Positions 19,517 through 28,932 are shown, counted from the stretch's first letter. The stretch: 64,000 nt of DNA from Granulicella mallensis (GCF_014203225.1 NZ_JACHIO010000025.1:29754-93753), one strand, 5' to 3'. Notes: a model not told the origin generated them from the sequence alone. Numbers and translations are program-made.

Positions 19517-20506
19517 TTACTTAGAAACGATCTCCGCTAACGTGAGACTGTACAAATAGTCTGCGTCTGACCATTCTTTGATGGGCGTGAAGCCAGCTTG
19601 AAGGAGCCAAGAACCCATCATTGCAGATGAGAACTTGTAGCTGTTCTCAGTATGGATCGTTTCGCCACGAACAAATTGAATCTCCAACTGAGGGTTCTCA
19701 GGACTTGCTGGAATGCGAACCTGCTGCGAGATCTTGGATTCGAGGTGCATCTCAATGCGGGATTCGGTGGGGTTCCATACTGTCAGATGCTTAAAGTTAC
19801 TTAGCCGAAAATCTGTACCGATCTCGCGATTCAGTCGCCGAAGCACATTGAGGTTGAAAGCAGCCGTCACTCCTGCCGTATCGTCATATGCTGAGACGAG
19901 TGTCGCCTTGTCCTTGACGCGATCTGCGCCAATAAGAATCAGGTCTCCTAGCAATAGCTCTCCGCGAAGTTTCAACAGTAGATCGAGGGCGTCTGGCGGT
20001 GAGAAATTGCCGATGCTCGAACCGAGGTACATCAAAAGGACCCGCGTGTCCGGAGGCCGAGCGTAATTGAGAGCTTCAACCGTATAGTCGGTTATCTGTG
20101 GCGAAACAGTTATGCCCGGAATGGACGCTTCGATGTTCAATCGTGCCGCCCTCAGCGCCGTCGCTGATACATCAATGGGATGATAGGAGACCGTACCCTG
20201 GCGCCGAGCAAGCTCCGACAGGAATATGCCTGTCTTGACGGCTGTTCCAGCTCCGAGTTCCACGACCATCACTCGATGCCTTCCAAAAGCTAGCGACACG
20301 ATCTTGGGGGCGTAGTCGGTCAAAATCTTCCGCTCCGTCCGGCTGAGATAATACTCTGGCAAAGCTGTAATTTGTTCAAAGAGGAGCGACCCTTCCGCAT
20401 CGTAGAAGAGCCAAGGGGCTAGGGTCTTAGGCTGACCGAGCAATCCTTTGATTGCCTCGGCCACGACCGCTCCGCAATAATCAACGACGTTAGAGTTTGT
20501 TGACAT
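19517..20506 (-). CDS. egtD: EgtD-family L-histidine N-alpha-methyltransferase
   Basis: The 329-residue protein matches the EgtD family in length and motifs: APWLFYDAEGSLLFEQI near the N-terminus, YYLSRTE, the SAM-binding VVELGAGTAVKTG, VLLMYLGSSIGNFSP and the C-terminal YKFSSAMMGSWLLQAGF. EgtD trimethylates histidine to hercynine, the first step of ergothioneine synthesis. The start has GTGAGG upstream. No EgtB sulfoxide synthase gene lies in the window, so the product could be hercynine or the rest of the pathway lies elsewhere. It begins 40 bp after the MerT-kinase fusion on the same strand, so it is probably the last gene of that operon. Confidence 0.87.
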   Translation of the reverse strand: MSTNSNVVDYCGAVVAEAIKGLLGQPKTLAPWLFYDAEGSLLFEQITALPEYYLSRTERKILTDYAPKIVSLAFGRHRVMVVELGAGTAVKTGIFLSELARRQGTVSYHPIDVSATALRAARLNIEASIPGITVSPQITDYTVEALNYARPPDTRVLLMYLGSSIGNFSPPDALDLLLKLRGELLLGDLILIGADRVKDKATLVSAYDDTAGVTAAFNLNVLRRLNREIGTDFRLSNFKHLTVWNPTESRIEMHLESKISQQVRIPASPENPQLEIQFVRGETIHTENSYKFSSAMMGSWLLQAGFTPIKEWSDADYLYSLTLAEIVSK

Positions 20507-20545
20507 CGATCCTCACTTGAAAATATGTACAGCAATCAGACCAGA

Positions 20546-21694
20546 TCAGGCGAGGAAGATCGCCTGGCCAGGCACGAACAGGGTGACGATCGTGCCTGTT
20601 GCCGAACTGACAACCGTGAGCTTTGCTCCGATGCGAGCAGCCCGCTCGCGCATACCGATCAGCCCGTAATGACCCGATCTGCCGGCTTGCAGGATGTGCG
20701 GGGCGATGCCTTCGCCATCGTCCTGGATACTCAAGAGCATATTTTGATCGTAGACAAGCTCGACGATGAGGCGGTTACCTCGGGAATGGTTGCAGGCATT
20801 CAATATGGCCTCATGTCCAATCTTGTAAACCTCATCTCGAGCGATTGGATGCATTTCCCTGCTCTCCCCGATAACCACCAATTCCAAATCCATCTGAGCA
20901 TTACAGCCGTTGAAAGCCTCTCGTAAAGATCCGGCGAGGTGATTGTTCTCGGTTGTAGAAGCACGAAGAGAGTCTAAAGCAGCTCTACCTTCAAGGACAG
21001 CGCGCTCCAGCCAAGAGGAGAGGCGGTGAAGGGCAATCTTGGCCGCGGGCTCTTGCACATTATTCCGTTCATTGTCAGCCACTAGTTTTCCGCTTTGAAT
21101 GGTTTGTAGCAACGTATCGTGCAGATCGCGCGCTAGACGGGCCCTCTCTTCGAGCCGTTCGTCAAAGCGCATCTTCATTGATGCCGCCTTGAGGCGGAGT
21201 CGATACAGATATAGCGAGCAGCCAATCGCAATCACCAGAAAGCCACATAACAGGCGAAACCATACAAATTGGTACCACTCGAGTATGTCCCCCAGGACAT
21301 AGGCCATGAAGAAGCCGAATGACCAGATCGTAGCCGATCCCCATAGGAGCATACGGCTGAACTTACTCACCCGCCCGCACATGGTCGGATCATCTTCTAT
21401 GCAAACTTCCCCTTCCTTGATCCGAGGAGCCATCCAATACGTCATCATGAAGCTCATGCTAATAAGCGCGGCGGCGATAGCGAACGTCCACACTTTATGC
21501 TTCGACATAGTCACAAGCCATGGAGCGACTGAGAGCGCGGAAGCTACAGAGGCTCCCATCCCCATCAATACGAGCAATGACGGTAAGGCGCAGCAAAGGA
21601 GCGTGCTGAAGGATCCAAACAGTGACACATAGTTCATCAGTGACGCCTGACGAACCCGCTTGATCGCTGGCATTGGAAGCGAAGAAGCTGTCAT
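20546..21694 (-). CDS. MerT-like membrane domain fused to a HisKA_3 histidine kinase
   Basis: A 382-residue protein with two clear parts. Residues about 20-135 resemble the small MerT-like mercuric transport family: SLFGSFSTLLCCALPSLLVL with the adjacent cysteines C34/C35 in the first helix, further helices, a loop with C98 and C106, then LLWGSATIWSFGFFMAYVL. From WYQFVWFRLLC (about 140) onward the sequence is the same module as the propeller kinases: one membrane helix, KMRFDERLEER, DLHDTLLQTIQ (H192), and an ATPase domain with LNACNHSRG, DDGEGIAP and GHYGLIGMRER. The propeller sensor is thus replaced by a metal-transporter-like domain. ATG 21694 overlaps the stop of the HMA gene as ATGA. 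No response regulator is adjacent. Sensing of Hg(II) or another thiophilic metal is inference. Confidence 0.85.
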   Translation of the reverse strand: MTASSLPMPAIKRVRQASLMNYVSLFGSFSTLLCCALPSLLVLMGMGASVASALSVAPWLVTMSKHKVWTFAIAAALISMSFMMTYWMAPRIKEGEVCIEDDPTMCGRVSKFSRMLLWGSATIWSFGFFMAYVLGDILEWYQFVWFRLLCGFLVIAIGCSLYLYRLRLKAASMKMRFDERLEERARLARDLHDTLLQTIQSGKLVADNERNNVQEPAAKIALHRLSSWLERAVLEGRAALDSLRASTTENNHLAGSLREAFNGCNAQMDLELVVIGESREMHPIARDEVYKIGHEAILNACNHSRGNRLIVELVYDQNMLLSIQDDGEGIAPHILQAGRSGHYGLIGMRERAARIGAKLTVVSSATGTIVTLFVPGQAIFLA

Positions 21695-22182
21695 TTGGAC
21701 ACCGCGATCGTCTTGTATCGAAGGGTGACCGGAACCTTACCTCTCGCCGACTGAGGTAATACACCTTGTACGATTACAGATTTTCCCATTAGGGACGCAA
21801 CATCGACTCCTTGAGCGAACGGCACTAATGCATAGCGATCGTTCGTGCCTGTTACCTGCAGGAGCGGTGCTTTCGACGAGCCTGATAGAACACCCTCGAC
21901 AAGCACATCTGCATCTTGATGTGCGAAGCCGTTCTTTTCCACGGCCTCGTTGAACTGTCTCAGTTCAGCTGTACTTCCAGCCGTCAATTTGATCGTTACC
22001 AGCCCCTTGTTCAGGTCGACATCAACGCCGCTGACCCCACGGACGTTCTTCATAGAGAGCCGGATTGCGAAGGCGCACGGAGGACAGTCCATTCCGAAGA
22101 CCGTCATATTGATCTGCTTGTACTGGCCCTGAGCGGTCAGCGCACACATTCCAAGGATTCCGGCAATTGCAATCTTCTTCAT
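21691..22182 (-). CDS. Exported MerP-like HMA-domain protein
   Basis: A 163-residue protein with a signal peptide (IAIAGILGMCALTAQGQ) and a heavy-metal-associated domain at about 22-90. The metal site is GMDCPPC (C33, C36), a variant of the usual GMxCxxC, followed by the betaalphabeta pattern (RGVSGVDVDLNKGLVTIKL). The C-terminal half (about 95-163) is a separate small beta-rich domain that I do not recognise. ATG 22182 is preferred over an upstream TTG at 22197. It lies 11 bp after the outer-membrane gene and overlaps the MerT-kinase start, so it probably delivers metal to, or senses with, that protein as MerP does for MerT. Confidence 0.83.
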   Translation of the reverse strand: MKKIAIAGILGMCALTAQGQYKQINMTVFGMDCPPCAFAIRLSMKNVRGVSGVDVDLNKGLVTIKLTAGSTAELRQFNEAVEKNGFAHQDADVLVEGVLSGSSKAPLLQVTGTNDRYALVPFAQGVDVASLMGKSVIVQGVLPQSARGKVPVTLRYKTIAVSK

Positions 22183-22193
22183 CACCAATCTCT

Positions 22194-23261
22194 TCAACGA
22201 GAGCGACTCCGCGACGAGTATTTGAGGTAGCTGAGGTTGATTCCGAAACGAATGCGCTCACGGCCATAAATGGCATCCGATTCATCACGAATGATTGGAC
22301 CCTGGACGCCAGCCTCGACTGCGAATTCCTTAAAGATCCCCAAGACTGAAGGTCCCAGCCACGCCGTAGTGGAACTGCTGTTTGGCAGAATGGTTCCGCC
22401 GCTTTTCACCCCTCCGGTATGCTCGCCAGTTAACTCGACAAACCCGCGGTAATCCCATTGGTCCACGCCTCGACGCAGTTTAGATGGGCGGTAGCCATAT
22501 GTCACACTCCATGAGGTCGTGTCTGGTCTCCGGTCGTGTGAGGCTTCGGCAAACCGGGTGTAACCGCTGCCGACCCAAAGATATTGACTCCGCGAAGTCA
22601 TCCCCGCGGCTAAGGATCCCGCGACACCCGGTGCTCGATGCAGATTGCCAAGTACGCCCGTGGCAGATTGTGGACCTGGAGCAACCGCGCTTAGAGACAC
22701 TGTTGACTCCAACCGGCGCCCCACACCTCTGCCTGAGTCGAGAAAGCGCCAAGACGTGCCAGCTGCCCACTCTGAACCGCTCATGATTCGGCTTTCTGGC
22801 AGATCGCCTGTTCCGAACATGGCAGGTAGAAAGGCGTTGAGGGTAACGTGCGGCCTAAGTCCATACCCAAACCCCGAGCCAGTTGAAAATTGAGTTCCCC
22901 CAGATCCGGTACGGCCAAAGAGTCCAGTGTCAAAACTGAACTCCCCTTCAGCATTAACAGGCGTCGCGTAACTGAACAAGGGGCTATGATCTGCTGCGTA
23001 CGCTGAAGATGACATGATCATAGAGCACACGCAAAATAATGCGAATCGCGTCCACGTTTTTTCGATCAAATCACGTGTACTACGGAGTCGTACCTTGGAC
23101 CTGTGCCAAGCGACCGCATTTTTACCTTCGCGCTGCCCCAAGCTTCTGATGCACCCAAGACGCGTATCGAGAGGCCTCCAGCGTGATTTGGCAGACGCGT
23201 AAGCATTGCACATTCGATAAGCATATGTGGCGTGAGGAATTTGCCGCCCATAGAAAAACAT
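22194..23261 (-). CDS. Outer-membrane beta-barrel-like protein of the metal operon
   Basis: Up to 355 residues. The signal peptide is RFALFCVCSMIMSSSAYAAD, ending near residue 90 of the longest frame, so the true start is probably internal; a TTG at 23069 would give a normal signal. The ATGs at 23261 and 23213 are the other choices. The mature part alternates polar and aromatic residues with glycine-rich turns (FSFDTGLFGRTGSGG, FGYGLRPHVTLNAF, YLWVGSGYTRF, WSVTYGYRPS), typical of a transporter-type beta-barrel. It contains no recognised catalytic motif. It lies between the sigma factor and the HMA gene in the same direction, suggesting metal-related passage or sensing at the outer membrane. 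Confidence 0.68.
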   Translation of the reverse strand: MFFYGRQIPHATYAYRMCNAYASAKSRWRPLDTRLGCIRSLGQREGKNAVAWHRSKVRLRSTRDLIEKTWTRFALFCVCSMIMSSSAYAADHSPLFSYATPVNAEGEFSFDTGLFGRTGSGGTQFSTGSGFGYGLRPHVTLNAFLPAMFGTGDLPESRIMSGSEWAAGTSWRFLDSGRGVGRRLESTVSLSAVAPGPQSATGVLGNLHRAPGVAGSLAAGMTSRSQYLWVGSGYTRFAEASHDRRPDTTSWSVTYGYRPSKLRRGVDQWDYRGFVELTGEHTGGVKSGGTILPNSSSTTAWLGPSVLGIFKEFAVEAGVQGPIIRDESDAIYGRERIRFGINLSYLKYSSRSRSR

Positions 23262-23449
23262 AGGTATCTATCAGTTTTTCTCACGTAGAATAATGTGGAC
23301 CTAAACGCAAGTTACGTCTCAGCAAGCGTGATCGAATCATCGCTGCATATCGGTTCGTCTTGTGTCTGTGAGCGGGTTGGTTGAGGCGAAGATCTTCCAA
23401 TTCCCTTTCCAATTCCGAGCGGCAAAGGTCTCTGGCAGACAACGCCCGT

Positions 23450-24136
23450 TCAACAATCACCGCAGGCGTGGAAGGTCTTCTCCCGAGTCCTATGTGCATT
23501 GAACCGTCTCTGAAGCATCCGGCGGGCACGGTGAAGCCGGGCTTTGATGACCCCTTCCGTTGACATAAGCGCCTGCGCCGTACAGCGGACACTACATTCA
23601 TCGATAAGGCGCATCTGCAACACTTCTCGGTAAATCGTTGGAAGATCCGCTATGGCTCGCTGCAAATGAGATCGCAACTCAGTCCGCTCCAGACGTAGTA
23701 GAGCACTTTCCTGTTTGTCGCAGATGTATCGAGCGGGTAGCGGCGCCGTCTGACTCGAAAGAGAATCCAAAGAAACGGCAACCCCGTTTTTGCGACGCCG
23801 TAAACAGGCCCGCGCCTCGTTCAGGACAATGCTGGTGAGCCAGGTGCTGAATTTAGATTCAGATCGAAAACTTGCTAACTTACGATATGCCCGCAGAAAG
23901 CTCTCCTGAGCGGCATCTTCAGCATCGGCTTCGTTCCGAAGCATCACGAATGCCATGCGGTAGACAAGCGCCTCGTAGGGTCGGACGAGATCATGGTAAA
24001 GATTCGTATCCCCGGCGAGGATCGATTCGATTATCTGTGTCTCATCGCGGATTGCTGACGAATAGTCCGTGCATCTGATGAGAACCGGTGACGACTGACT
24101 TTGGGACGAAGCGATTACGGGTCGAAGGGTTTCCAT
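23450..24136 (-). CDS. ECF (RpoE-type) sigma factor
   Basis: A 228-residue sigma-70 family protein. Region 2 is seen as YHDLVRPYEALVYRMAFVMLRNEADAEDAAQESFLRAY (split here by eye into helices) with FSTWLTSIVLNEARACLRRR; region 4 has LPTIYREVLQMRLIDECS and EGVIKARLHRARRML. ATG 24136 is chosen because GGAGGT lies nine bases upstream; the TTG at 24157 is unlikely. No anti-sigma gene with a recognisable zinc or membrane domain follows. The next gene is the outer-membrane protein of the metal operon, so the sigma factor may control that operon. The C-terminal tail ends in HACGDC. Confidence 0.87.
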   Translation of the reverse strand: METLRPVIASSQSQSSPVLIRCTDYSSAIRDETQIIESILAGDTNLYHDLVRPYEALVYRMAFVMLRNEADAEDAAQESFLRAYRKLASFRSESKFSTWLTSIVLNEARACLRRRKNGVAVSLDSLSSQTAPLPARYICDKQESALLRLERTELRSHLQRAIADLPTIYREVLQMRLIDECSVRCTAQALMSTEGVIKARLHRARRMLQRRFNAHRTREKTFHACGDC

Positions 24137-24263
24137 GGTGGTCATACCTCCAGTCAAAAGGGCCGGCGCAAAGCGTTGTTACCGCGTTGAACCTTAATTT
24201 CAAGGATTTCGTCCGCTTCAGGAAGATTAGAAGCAACAGGACTGGAGCTACATATTTCTGCAG

Positions 24264-24287
24264 GTCTGTCCGGCACAGCGGGCAGAC
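24264..24287. promoter_or_regulatory. Inverted repeat between sigma factor and kinase 4 genes
   Basis: GTCTGTCCG and CGGGCAGAC form a 9 bp stem (one G-T pair) around a 6 bp spacer. It lies in the 325 bp divergent region 24137-24461 that otherwise shows no gene. It could be an operator for either promoter. TATCTACAGG at about 24417 is closer to the kinase start. Confidence 0.35.
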
Positions 24288-24461
24288 TGCGAACTCAATC
24301 AACAGAGTTGCAAGTGTTCTCTGAGTGACGAAAAGCAGAATGCTCTTGTCTTTGCCAACTCGCCAAAGATTTTGCGAGTCGACGGAGCGTCTCGCTAAAT
24401 CGTCGATAGCTAGAGTTATCTACAGGTTGGCCAACCGCCAGGATGCTTAGGATTAGGAACT

Positions 24462-27400
24462 GTGGAGAACCTGCGTTTATGGCCAGCTGTTCGGATCACA
24501 AACGGAGCGAACACATCGATTGATGTGGCACTTTCGTGTCCTCCGTCACGGCTGGGAGCTAAGCTCGTAGCCCTGTGCCTCCTTCTGGCCTGTAGTGGCC
24601 CGGCACATGCGCTGAACCCATCGACCCGGATTGCGCAGTATGGACACAAGGTTTGGCGCATTGGCGAGAGTGGCCTCGATAGCTCCCCCAAGGCGATTGC
24701 CCAGACAACAGACGGCTATATCTGGGTTGGGACAGCCAATGGCCTGTTTCGATTCGATGGTATTCGCTTCACCCATTGGACTCCTCCGGTCGGCGAGCGA
24801 CTTCCCGGTCAGGATGTCTCACAGGTGTTTGGCGCGCGCGATGGCAGTTTGTATGTGGGAACAGAGTTGGGGCTGGCGCGGGTGACCAACGGTCATGTCT
24901 ATGACTATCCAGAGAAGCAGAGGCTACCTGGGCCATTTCTCGAAGACTCGCACAATGAAATCTGGATGGGGCAAGGCGACTGGGAAGCCGGCGGTCAGCC
25001 GAGGATGTTCTGCAAAATAGGTGATCTGCACATCTCCTGCATCAGCAAGCGAGACGGATTTGGATGTACACGCGGATTCTCTATTGCGTCGGAAAAGCCA
25101 GGGTCGATATGGGTCGGCAGCGAAGACAGCATCTGCCATTGGCAAGCGGGGGCGAAGCCTCAGACGTACCGTCTGCCAAATATGGGTTATTCGAAGTCAT
25201 TCAACTATGTGCTGGCGCTCGTTGCGGATCAAGATGGGACGATATGGGCGGGCCGGCGGGACAGCGGTCCCTCAGGCGGGTTACTGCAATTCTCCAATGG
25301 ACAATGGAAGAGTTATGTAGCCCCGGAAGTTGACGGTAAAACACTTTCTGTAAGCTGTCTCTTCTTCGATCATAACCATTCGATGTGGATTGGGAGTCAA
25401 TCCAAAGGTCTTTACAAGCTCAGCGACGGGAGACTCGATCACTACGACACAACGAACGGCCTTAGCGGCAACTACTTGCGTAGCATCTTTGAAGATAGAG
25501 AAGGTGATCTTTGGGTAGCGACAAGCGGCGGAGTTGGCGAATTTCGCGATCTTCCGGCTATCTCCTTCACTTCAAACCAAGGGTTATCGGGTGAAGACGC
25601 TTCCAGTATTGCGGCAGCCGCGGACGGACATGTTTGGGTTGGGATGTACCATGGCATCGATGTTTACCAGGGTCAGGATTTCTCGCATTTGAAATCTTCG
25701 GCTTCTTACACCGACTTGCTCTACAACGATTCACAAGGAAGAATGTGGGCCTCAGCCGGGCAGAAACTACTGACGCACCTTGGCGGAAACGTTATCGAAG
25801 TGACGGGCCCGGAGGGTATGAAAATCCACTATGCTGCAGCGATTGCGCAGGATACCCATCACCAGATATGGATATCGGACATCGATCAGCATTCACGCGA
25901 GAAGGCTCTCTATCGCCTGGATGGAACCCGCGTGGTTGCTAAATTTCCCACGCCCGAAAATCAGACGCTATTTTTAGCTCCCAACCCCCAAGGCGGTTTG
26001 TGGGCCGGTGGTTATGTTCACGGTTTGTTCTGGTTCCGCGATGGACAATTCGAGCCCGTCAAAGGCTATGACGGAAGTGTCTACGGCCTGACATCAGACC
26101 CAGATGGCACTCTATGGATCTCGAGCGTTGAACATACGTTCTACCGATTTCAGAATGGAGAGGTGCGAAGCTTAACGACGAAAGACGGAATGCCCTGTGA
26201 TACCGGATTTTCAATCGTTGATGATCGCGTAGGTTCACACTGGTTCTATATGACTTGCGGCATCATAAAGGTTAGTGACGAGGAGCTTGCACAGTGGTGG
26301 CGCAAACCCAGTCACCTTCTGCGAACGACCGTCTTTGATTTCCGCGACGGCGTCAGGCCGGGGCTCGGAGGCGGTAGCACGTCCGTGACGATCGCTCCAG
26401 ACGGCCGCCTCTGGTCGACTAACGGCAGTATCGTCCAAGTGGTCGATCCTCACAATATTCCATACAACTCGATTGCTCCACCCGTTCATATCGAGCGGAT
26501 CATCGTCGATCGCGAGGATCTGCCGCTGAGTACTAGCCTCCGATTCCCGATCTCGCCGCGAGACACTGAAATTGACTATGCGGGATTGAGCTATGTTTTG
26601 CCGGAGAAGGTGAGATTTCGCTATCGTCTGGTTGGACATGACAGAGACTGGATCGATGCTGGAATGCGCCGTCAGGCCTTTTACAGCGACCTTCGCCCGG
26701 GCCACTACACGTTTCAGGTAATCGCCTGCAACAACGATGGAGTGTGGAATCTTGTCGGAACTCTATTCCGATTCACAGTACCTCCTGCCTGGTACCAGAC
26801 GGTTTTGTTTCGATTGTTGTGCGTTCTCTTGTCGTTGGCGTCGACATACTCCATCTATCTGATGAGGATACGGCAGTATCGAGCGGCAATGAAAGTACGG
26901 TTCGATGAACGGTTGGAAGAACGCACACGACTTGCGCGCGATCTGCACGATACCTTGCTGCAAACTATCCAAGGGATGAAGATTGTTGCAGATCAGGCGA
27001 ATGAGACCATCTACGAGCCAACCGCTAAAAAGTTTGCACAACGTATCTCCGAATGGTCAGAGCGGGCTTCAAGGGAGGGCCGGGCGGCGCTAGACTCGCT
27101 CCGCAACTCAACGACGGAAGGAAATGACCTCGCAACAGCCCTTCGCGGTTCTTTTGAGGACTGTGCAATCAATCGCGCCATCGCCGTGAATCTATCGGTA
27201 ATGGGCAAGAGTAAAGAAATGCATCCGATTGCGCGGGATGAGGCCTATCGGATAGGCGATGAAGCGATTCGCAATGCTTGCCTTCATTCGAATGGTCATC
27301 GAATCGACATCGAACTCGTCTACGACGACAACCTTCTGCTTCGCATTCGCGACGACGGAAGAGGAATTGATTCGACCATCTTGAAAAGCGGGAAGGCTGG

Positions 27401-27596
27401 CCACTATGGTTTGACCGGCATGCGCGAACGCGCCGCTCACATCGGTGCCAAACTCGTGGTGTCCGGTTCATCAGACGGGACGGAGATCGTCTTGCGAATC
27501 CCCGGGAACACGATCTTCAAGAAAGCTTCTGCAAGTCTTGTGACGCGCCTTCTTAGGCTAATTCGACGGATGACAAAGGGGCCTCTGTCCGATTGA
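24462..27596 (+). CDS. Propeller-type sensor histidine kinase 4
   Basis: About 1044 residues from a GTG at 24462 with AGGA upstream; no in-frame ATG precedes the signal peptide (LVALCLLLACSGPAHA). Propeller repeats (DGYIWVGTANGLFRFDG and similar) fill the exported part, followed by Y_Y_Y motifs (RRQAFYSDLRPG, IACNNDGVW). A membrane helix (LLCVLLSLASTYSIYL) precedes DLHDTLLQTIQG (H829) and an ATPase domain (IRNACLHSNG, DDGRGIDS, GHYGLTGMRER). No regulator is adjacent; it is divergent from the ECF sigma factor gene. It is most like kinase 1 in the propeller start (STRIAQYGHKVWRIGESGL). Confidence 0.93.
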   Translation: MENLRLWPAVRITNGANTSIDVALSCPPSRLGAKLVALCLLLACSGPAHALNPSTRIAQYGHKVWRIGESGLDSSPKAIAQTTDGYIWVGTANGLFRFDGIRFTHWTPPVGERLPGQDVSQVFGARDGSLYVGTELGLARVTNGHVYDYPEKQRLPGPFLEDSHNEIWMGQGDWEAGGQPRMFCKIGDLHISCISKRDGFGCTRGFSIASEKPGSIWVGSEDSICHWQAGAKPQTYRLPNMGYSKSFNYVLALVADQDGTIWAGRRDSGPSGGLLQFSNGQWKSYVAPEVDGKTLSVSCLFFDHNHSMWIGSQSKGLYKLSDGRLDHYDTTNGLSGNYLRSIFEDREGDLWVATSGGVGEFRDLPAISFTSNQGLSGEDASSIAAAADGHVWVGMYHGIDVYQGQDFSHLKSSASYTDLLYNDSQGRMWASAGQKLLTHLGGNVIEVTGPEGMKIHYAAAIAQDTHHQIWISDIDQHSREKALYRLDGTRVVAKFPTPENQTLFLAPNPQGGLWAGGYVHGLFWFRDGQFEPVKGYDGSVYGLTSDPDGTLWISSVEHTFYRFQNGEVRSLTTKDGMPCDTGFSIVDDRVGSHWFYMTCGIIKVSDEELAQWWRKPSHLLRTTVFDFRDGVRPGLGGGSTSVTIAPDGRLWSTNGSIVQVVDPHNIPYNSIAPPVHIERIIVDREDLPLSTSLRFPISPRDTEIDYAGLSYVLPEKVRFRYRLVGHDRDWIDAGMRRQAFYSDLRPGHYTFQVIACNNDGVWNLVGTLFRFTVPPAWYQTVLFRLLCVLLSLASTYSIYLMRIRQYRAAMKVRFDERLEERTRLARDLHDTLLQTIQGMKIVADQANETIYEPTAKKFAQRISEWSERASREGRAALDSLRNSTTEGNDLATALRGSFEDCAINRAIAVNLSVMGKSKEMHPIARDEAYRIGDEAIRNACLHSNGHRIDIELVYDDNLLLRIRDDGRGIDSTILKSGKAGHYGLTGMRERAAHIGAKLVVSGSSDGTEIVLRIPGNTIFKKASASLVTRLLRLIRRMTKGPLSD

Positions 27597-27942
27597 CCGA
27601 TTTGAGTGGTCATTCCACGGGTGTATGCAGCTCTCTTTGCGGGCGAATCACCTGACAGATGGTTGTTATAGATGCCGGTTCCACCCGGCTTTGGGTCATG
27701 CCATTCGCAATAGCCGCGACATAAAAGTGTGATGTCTGCGGCGAGCCGATACCAGCGGGCGATTGCCCCTATAGATAAATAGAGGCACTTCGCCATTGAA
27801 TCACCGTGTCATTCGCAGTTCGATCTCCTTAGGATTATTGTTCTATCTATGCGCCTGAATGTTGCACGATCTTAAGTTCACACAAAATCGATAGCCAACT
27901 CATGGAATAGGGACCGGAAGGTCAGGATCGGAGAACACTCAC
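27597..27942. other. Intergenic region before the alpha/beta hydrolase
   Basis: I see no gene in these 346 bp. The promoter of the hydrolase gene should lie in the right half. No clear terminator hairpin with a T-run follows kinase 4. Confidence 0.5.
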
Positions 27943-28806
27943 GTGCCATATACCTCCACTCATTATGTTCAAGTAGATGGCGTAAAGGTCTTCTATCGTG
28001 AAGCAGGCCAAAAGGACGCCCCCATCCTCCTCCTGCTGCATGGGTTCCCAGCATCGTCCTTTCAGTATCGCGAGTTGATTCCAATATTGGCCAACAAGTA
28101 CCGAGTTATAGCTCCCGATATGCCTGGCTTCGGGTTCACCGAAGTTCCACTGGAGAGAGCCTATAAGTACACCTTCGATGCTCTCGCGACAACGATGCTA
28201 GCTTTCACACAGGCTCTGCAACTGGAACGATACACAATGTATGTCTTCGATTACGGCGCGCCGACTGGTTTCCGTATGGCAATGGCACACCCCGAACGCA
28301 TTCTCGCTATAATCTCTCAAAACGGAAACGCTTATGAGGTTGGCCTGGGAGAAGCGTGGATTCCAATTCAGCGCTATTGGAAAGAACCTTCGTTGGAGAA
28401 TCGCTTGGCATTACAGCCAGCGCTCAGTCTCGAGGGAATTCGTTCACAGTACATCGACGGAGTCCCGCATCCTGAGCGTGTTAAGCCTGAAAGCTATACT
28501 TTGGACACAGCGCTGATCGCTCGCCCCGGCAACAAAGATATCCAGTTGGATCTCTTCCTTGACTACGCGAATAATGTGAATCTCTACCCTGAGTTCCAGA
28601 GGTACTTCAGGCAATTCAAGCCGCCTCTGCTCGCCATATGGGGTAAATTTGATGCCTTCTTCCTGCCAGCAGGAGCAGAAGCGTTCTCGCGTGATGATCC
28701 GAACGCTATATCTCATCTTCTCGAAGCCGGTCACTTCGCTCTGGAAACTGATGTAGAAGAGATTGCATGTAAGATACTGGAGTTTCTTGCAACGATAATT
28801 AACTAA
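27943..28806 (+). CDS. Alpha/beta hydrolase (haloalkane dehalogenase/epoxide hydrolase-like)
   Basis: A 287-residue cytoplasmic enzyme from a GTG with GGAG upstream. The fold is shown by the oxyanion-hole motif HGFP (33-36), VIAPDMPGFG, and a nucleophile elbow in which aspartate replaces serine (YVFDYGAPTG, D103), as in dehalogenases and epoxide hydrolases. The late WGKFDAFF supplies an acidic residue and EAGHFALE the catalytic histidine. The substrate cannot be told from sequence. There is no signal peptide. It stands alone between kinase 4 and a convergent peptidase gene. Confidence 0.85.
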   Translation: MPYTSTHYVQVDGVKVFYREAGQKDAPILLLLHGFPASSFQYRELIPILANKYRVIAPDMPGFGFTEVPLERAYKYTFDALATTMLAFTQALQLERYTMYVFDYGAPTGFRMAMAHPERILAIISQNGNAYEVGLGEAWIPIQRYWKEPSLENRLALQPALSLEGIRSQYIDGVPHPERVKPESYTLDTALIARPGNKDIQLDLFLDYANNVNLYPEFQRYFRQFKPPLLAIWGKFDAFFLPAGAEAFSRDDPNAISHLLEAGHFALETDVEEIACKILEFLATIIN

Positions 28807-28932
28807 CCAATCATCATTTAGCTCGCGTTCCAGCCGTATTGGCTCTTCATCAAGTTGCCTCACAACTTGTTTGATATTTCTATCGTCAGCTTTGTAGTGG
28901 AAGCAGACTCGGCACGAATCACGCCCTAACCC

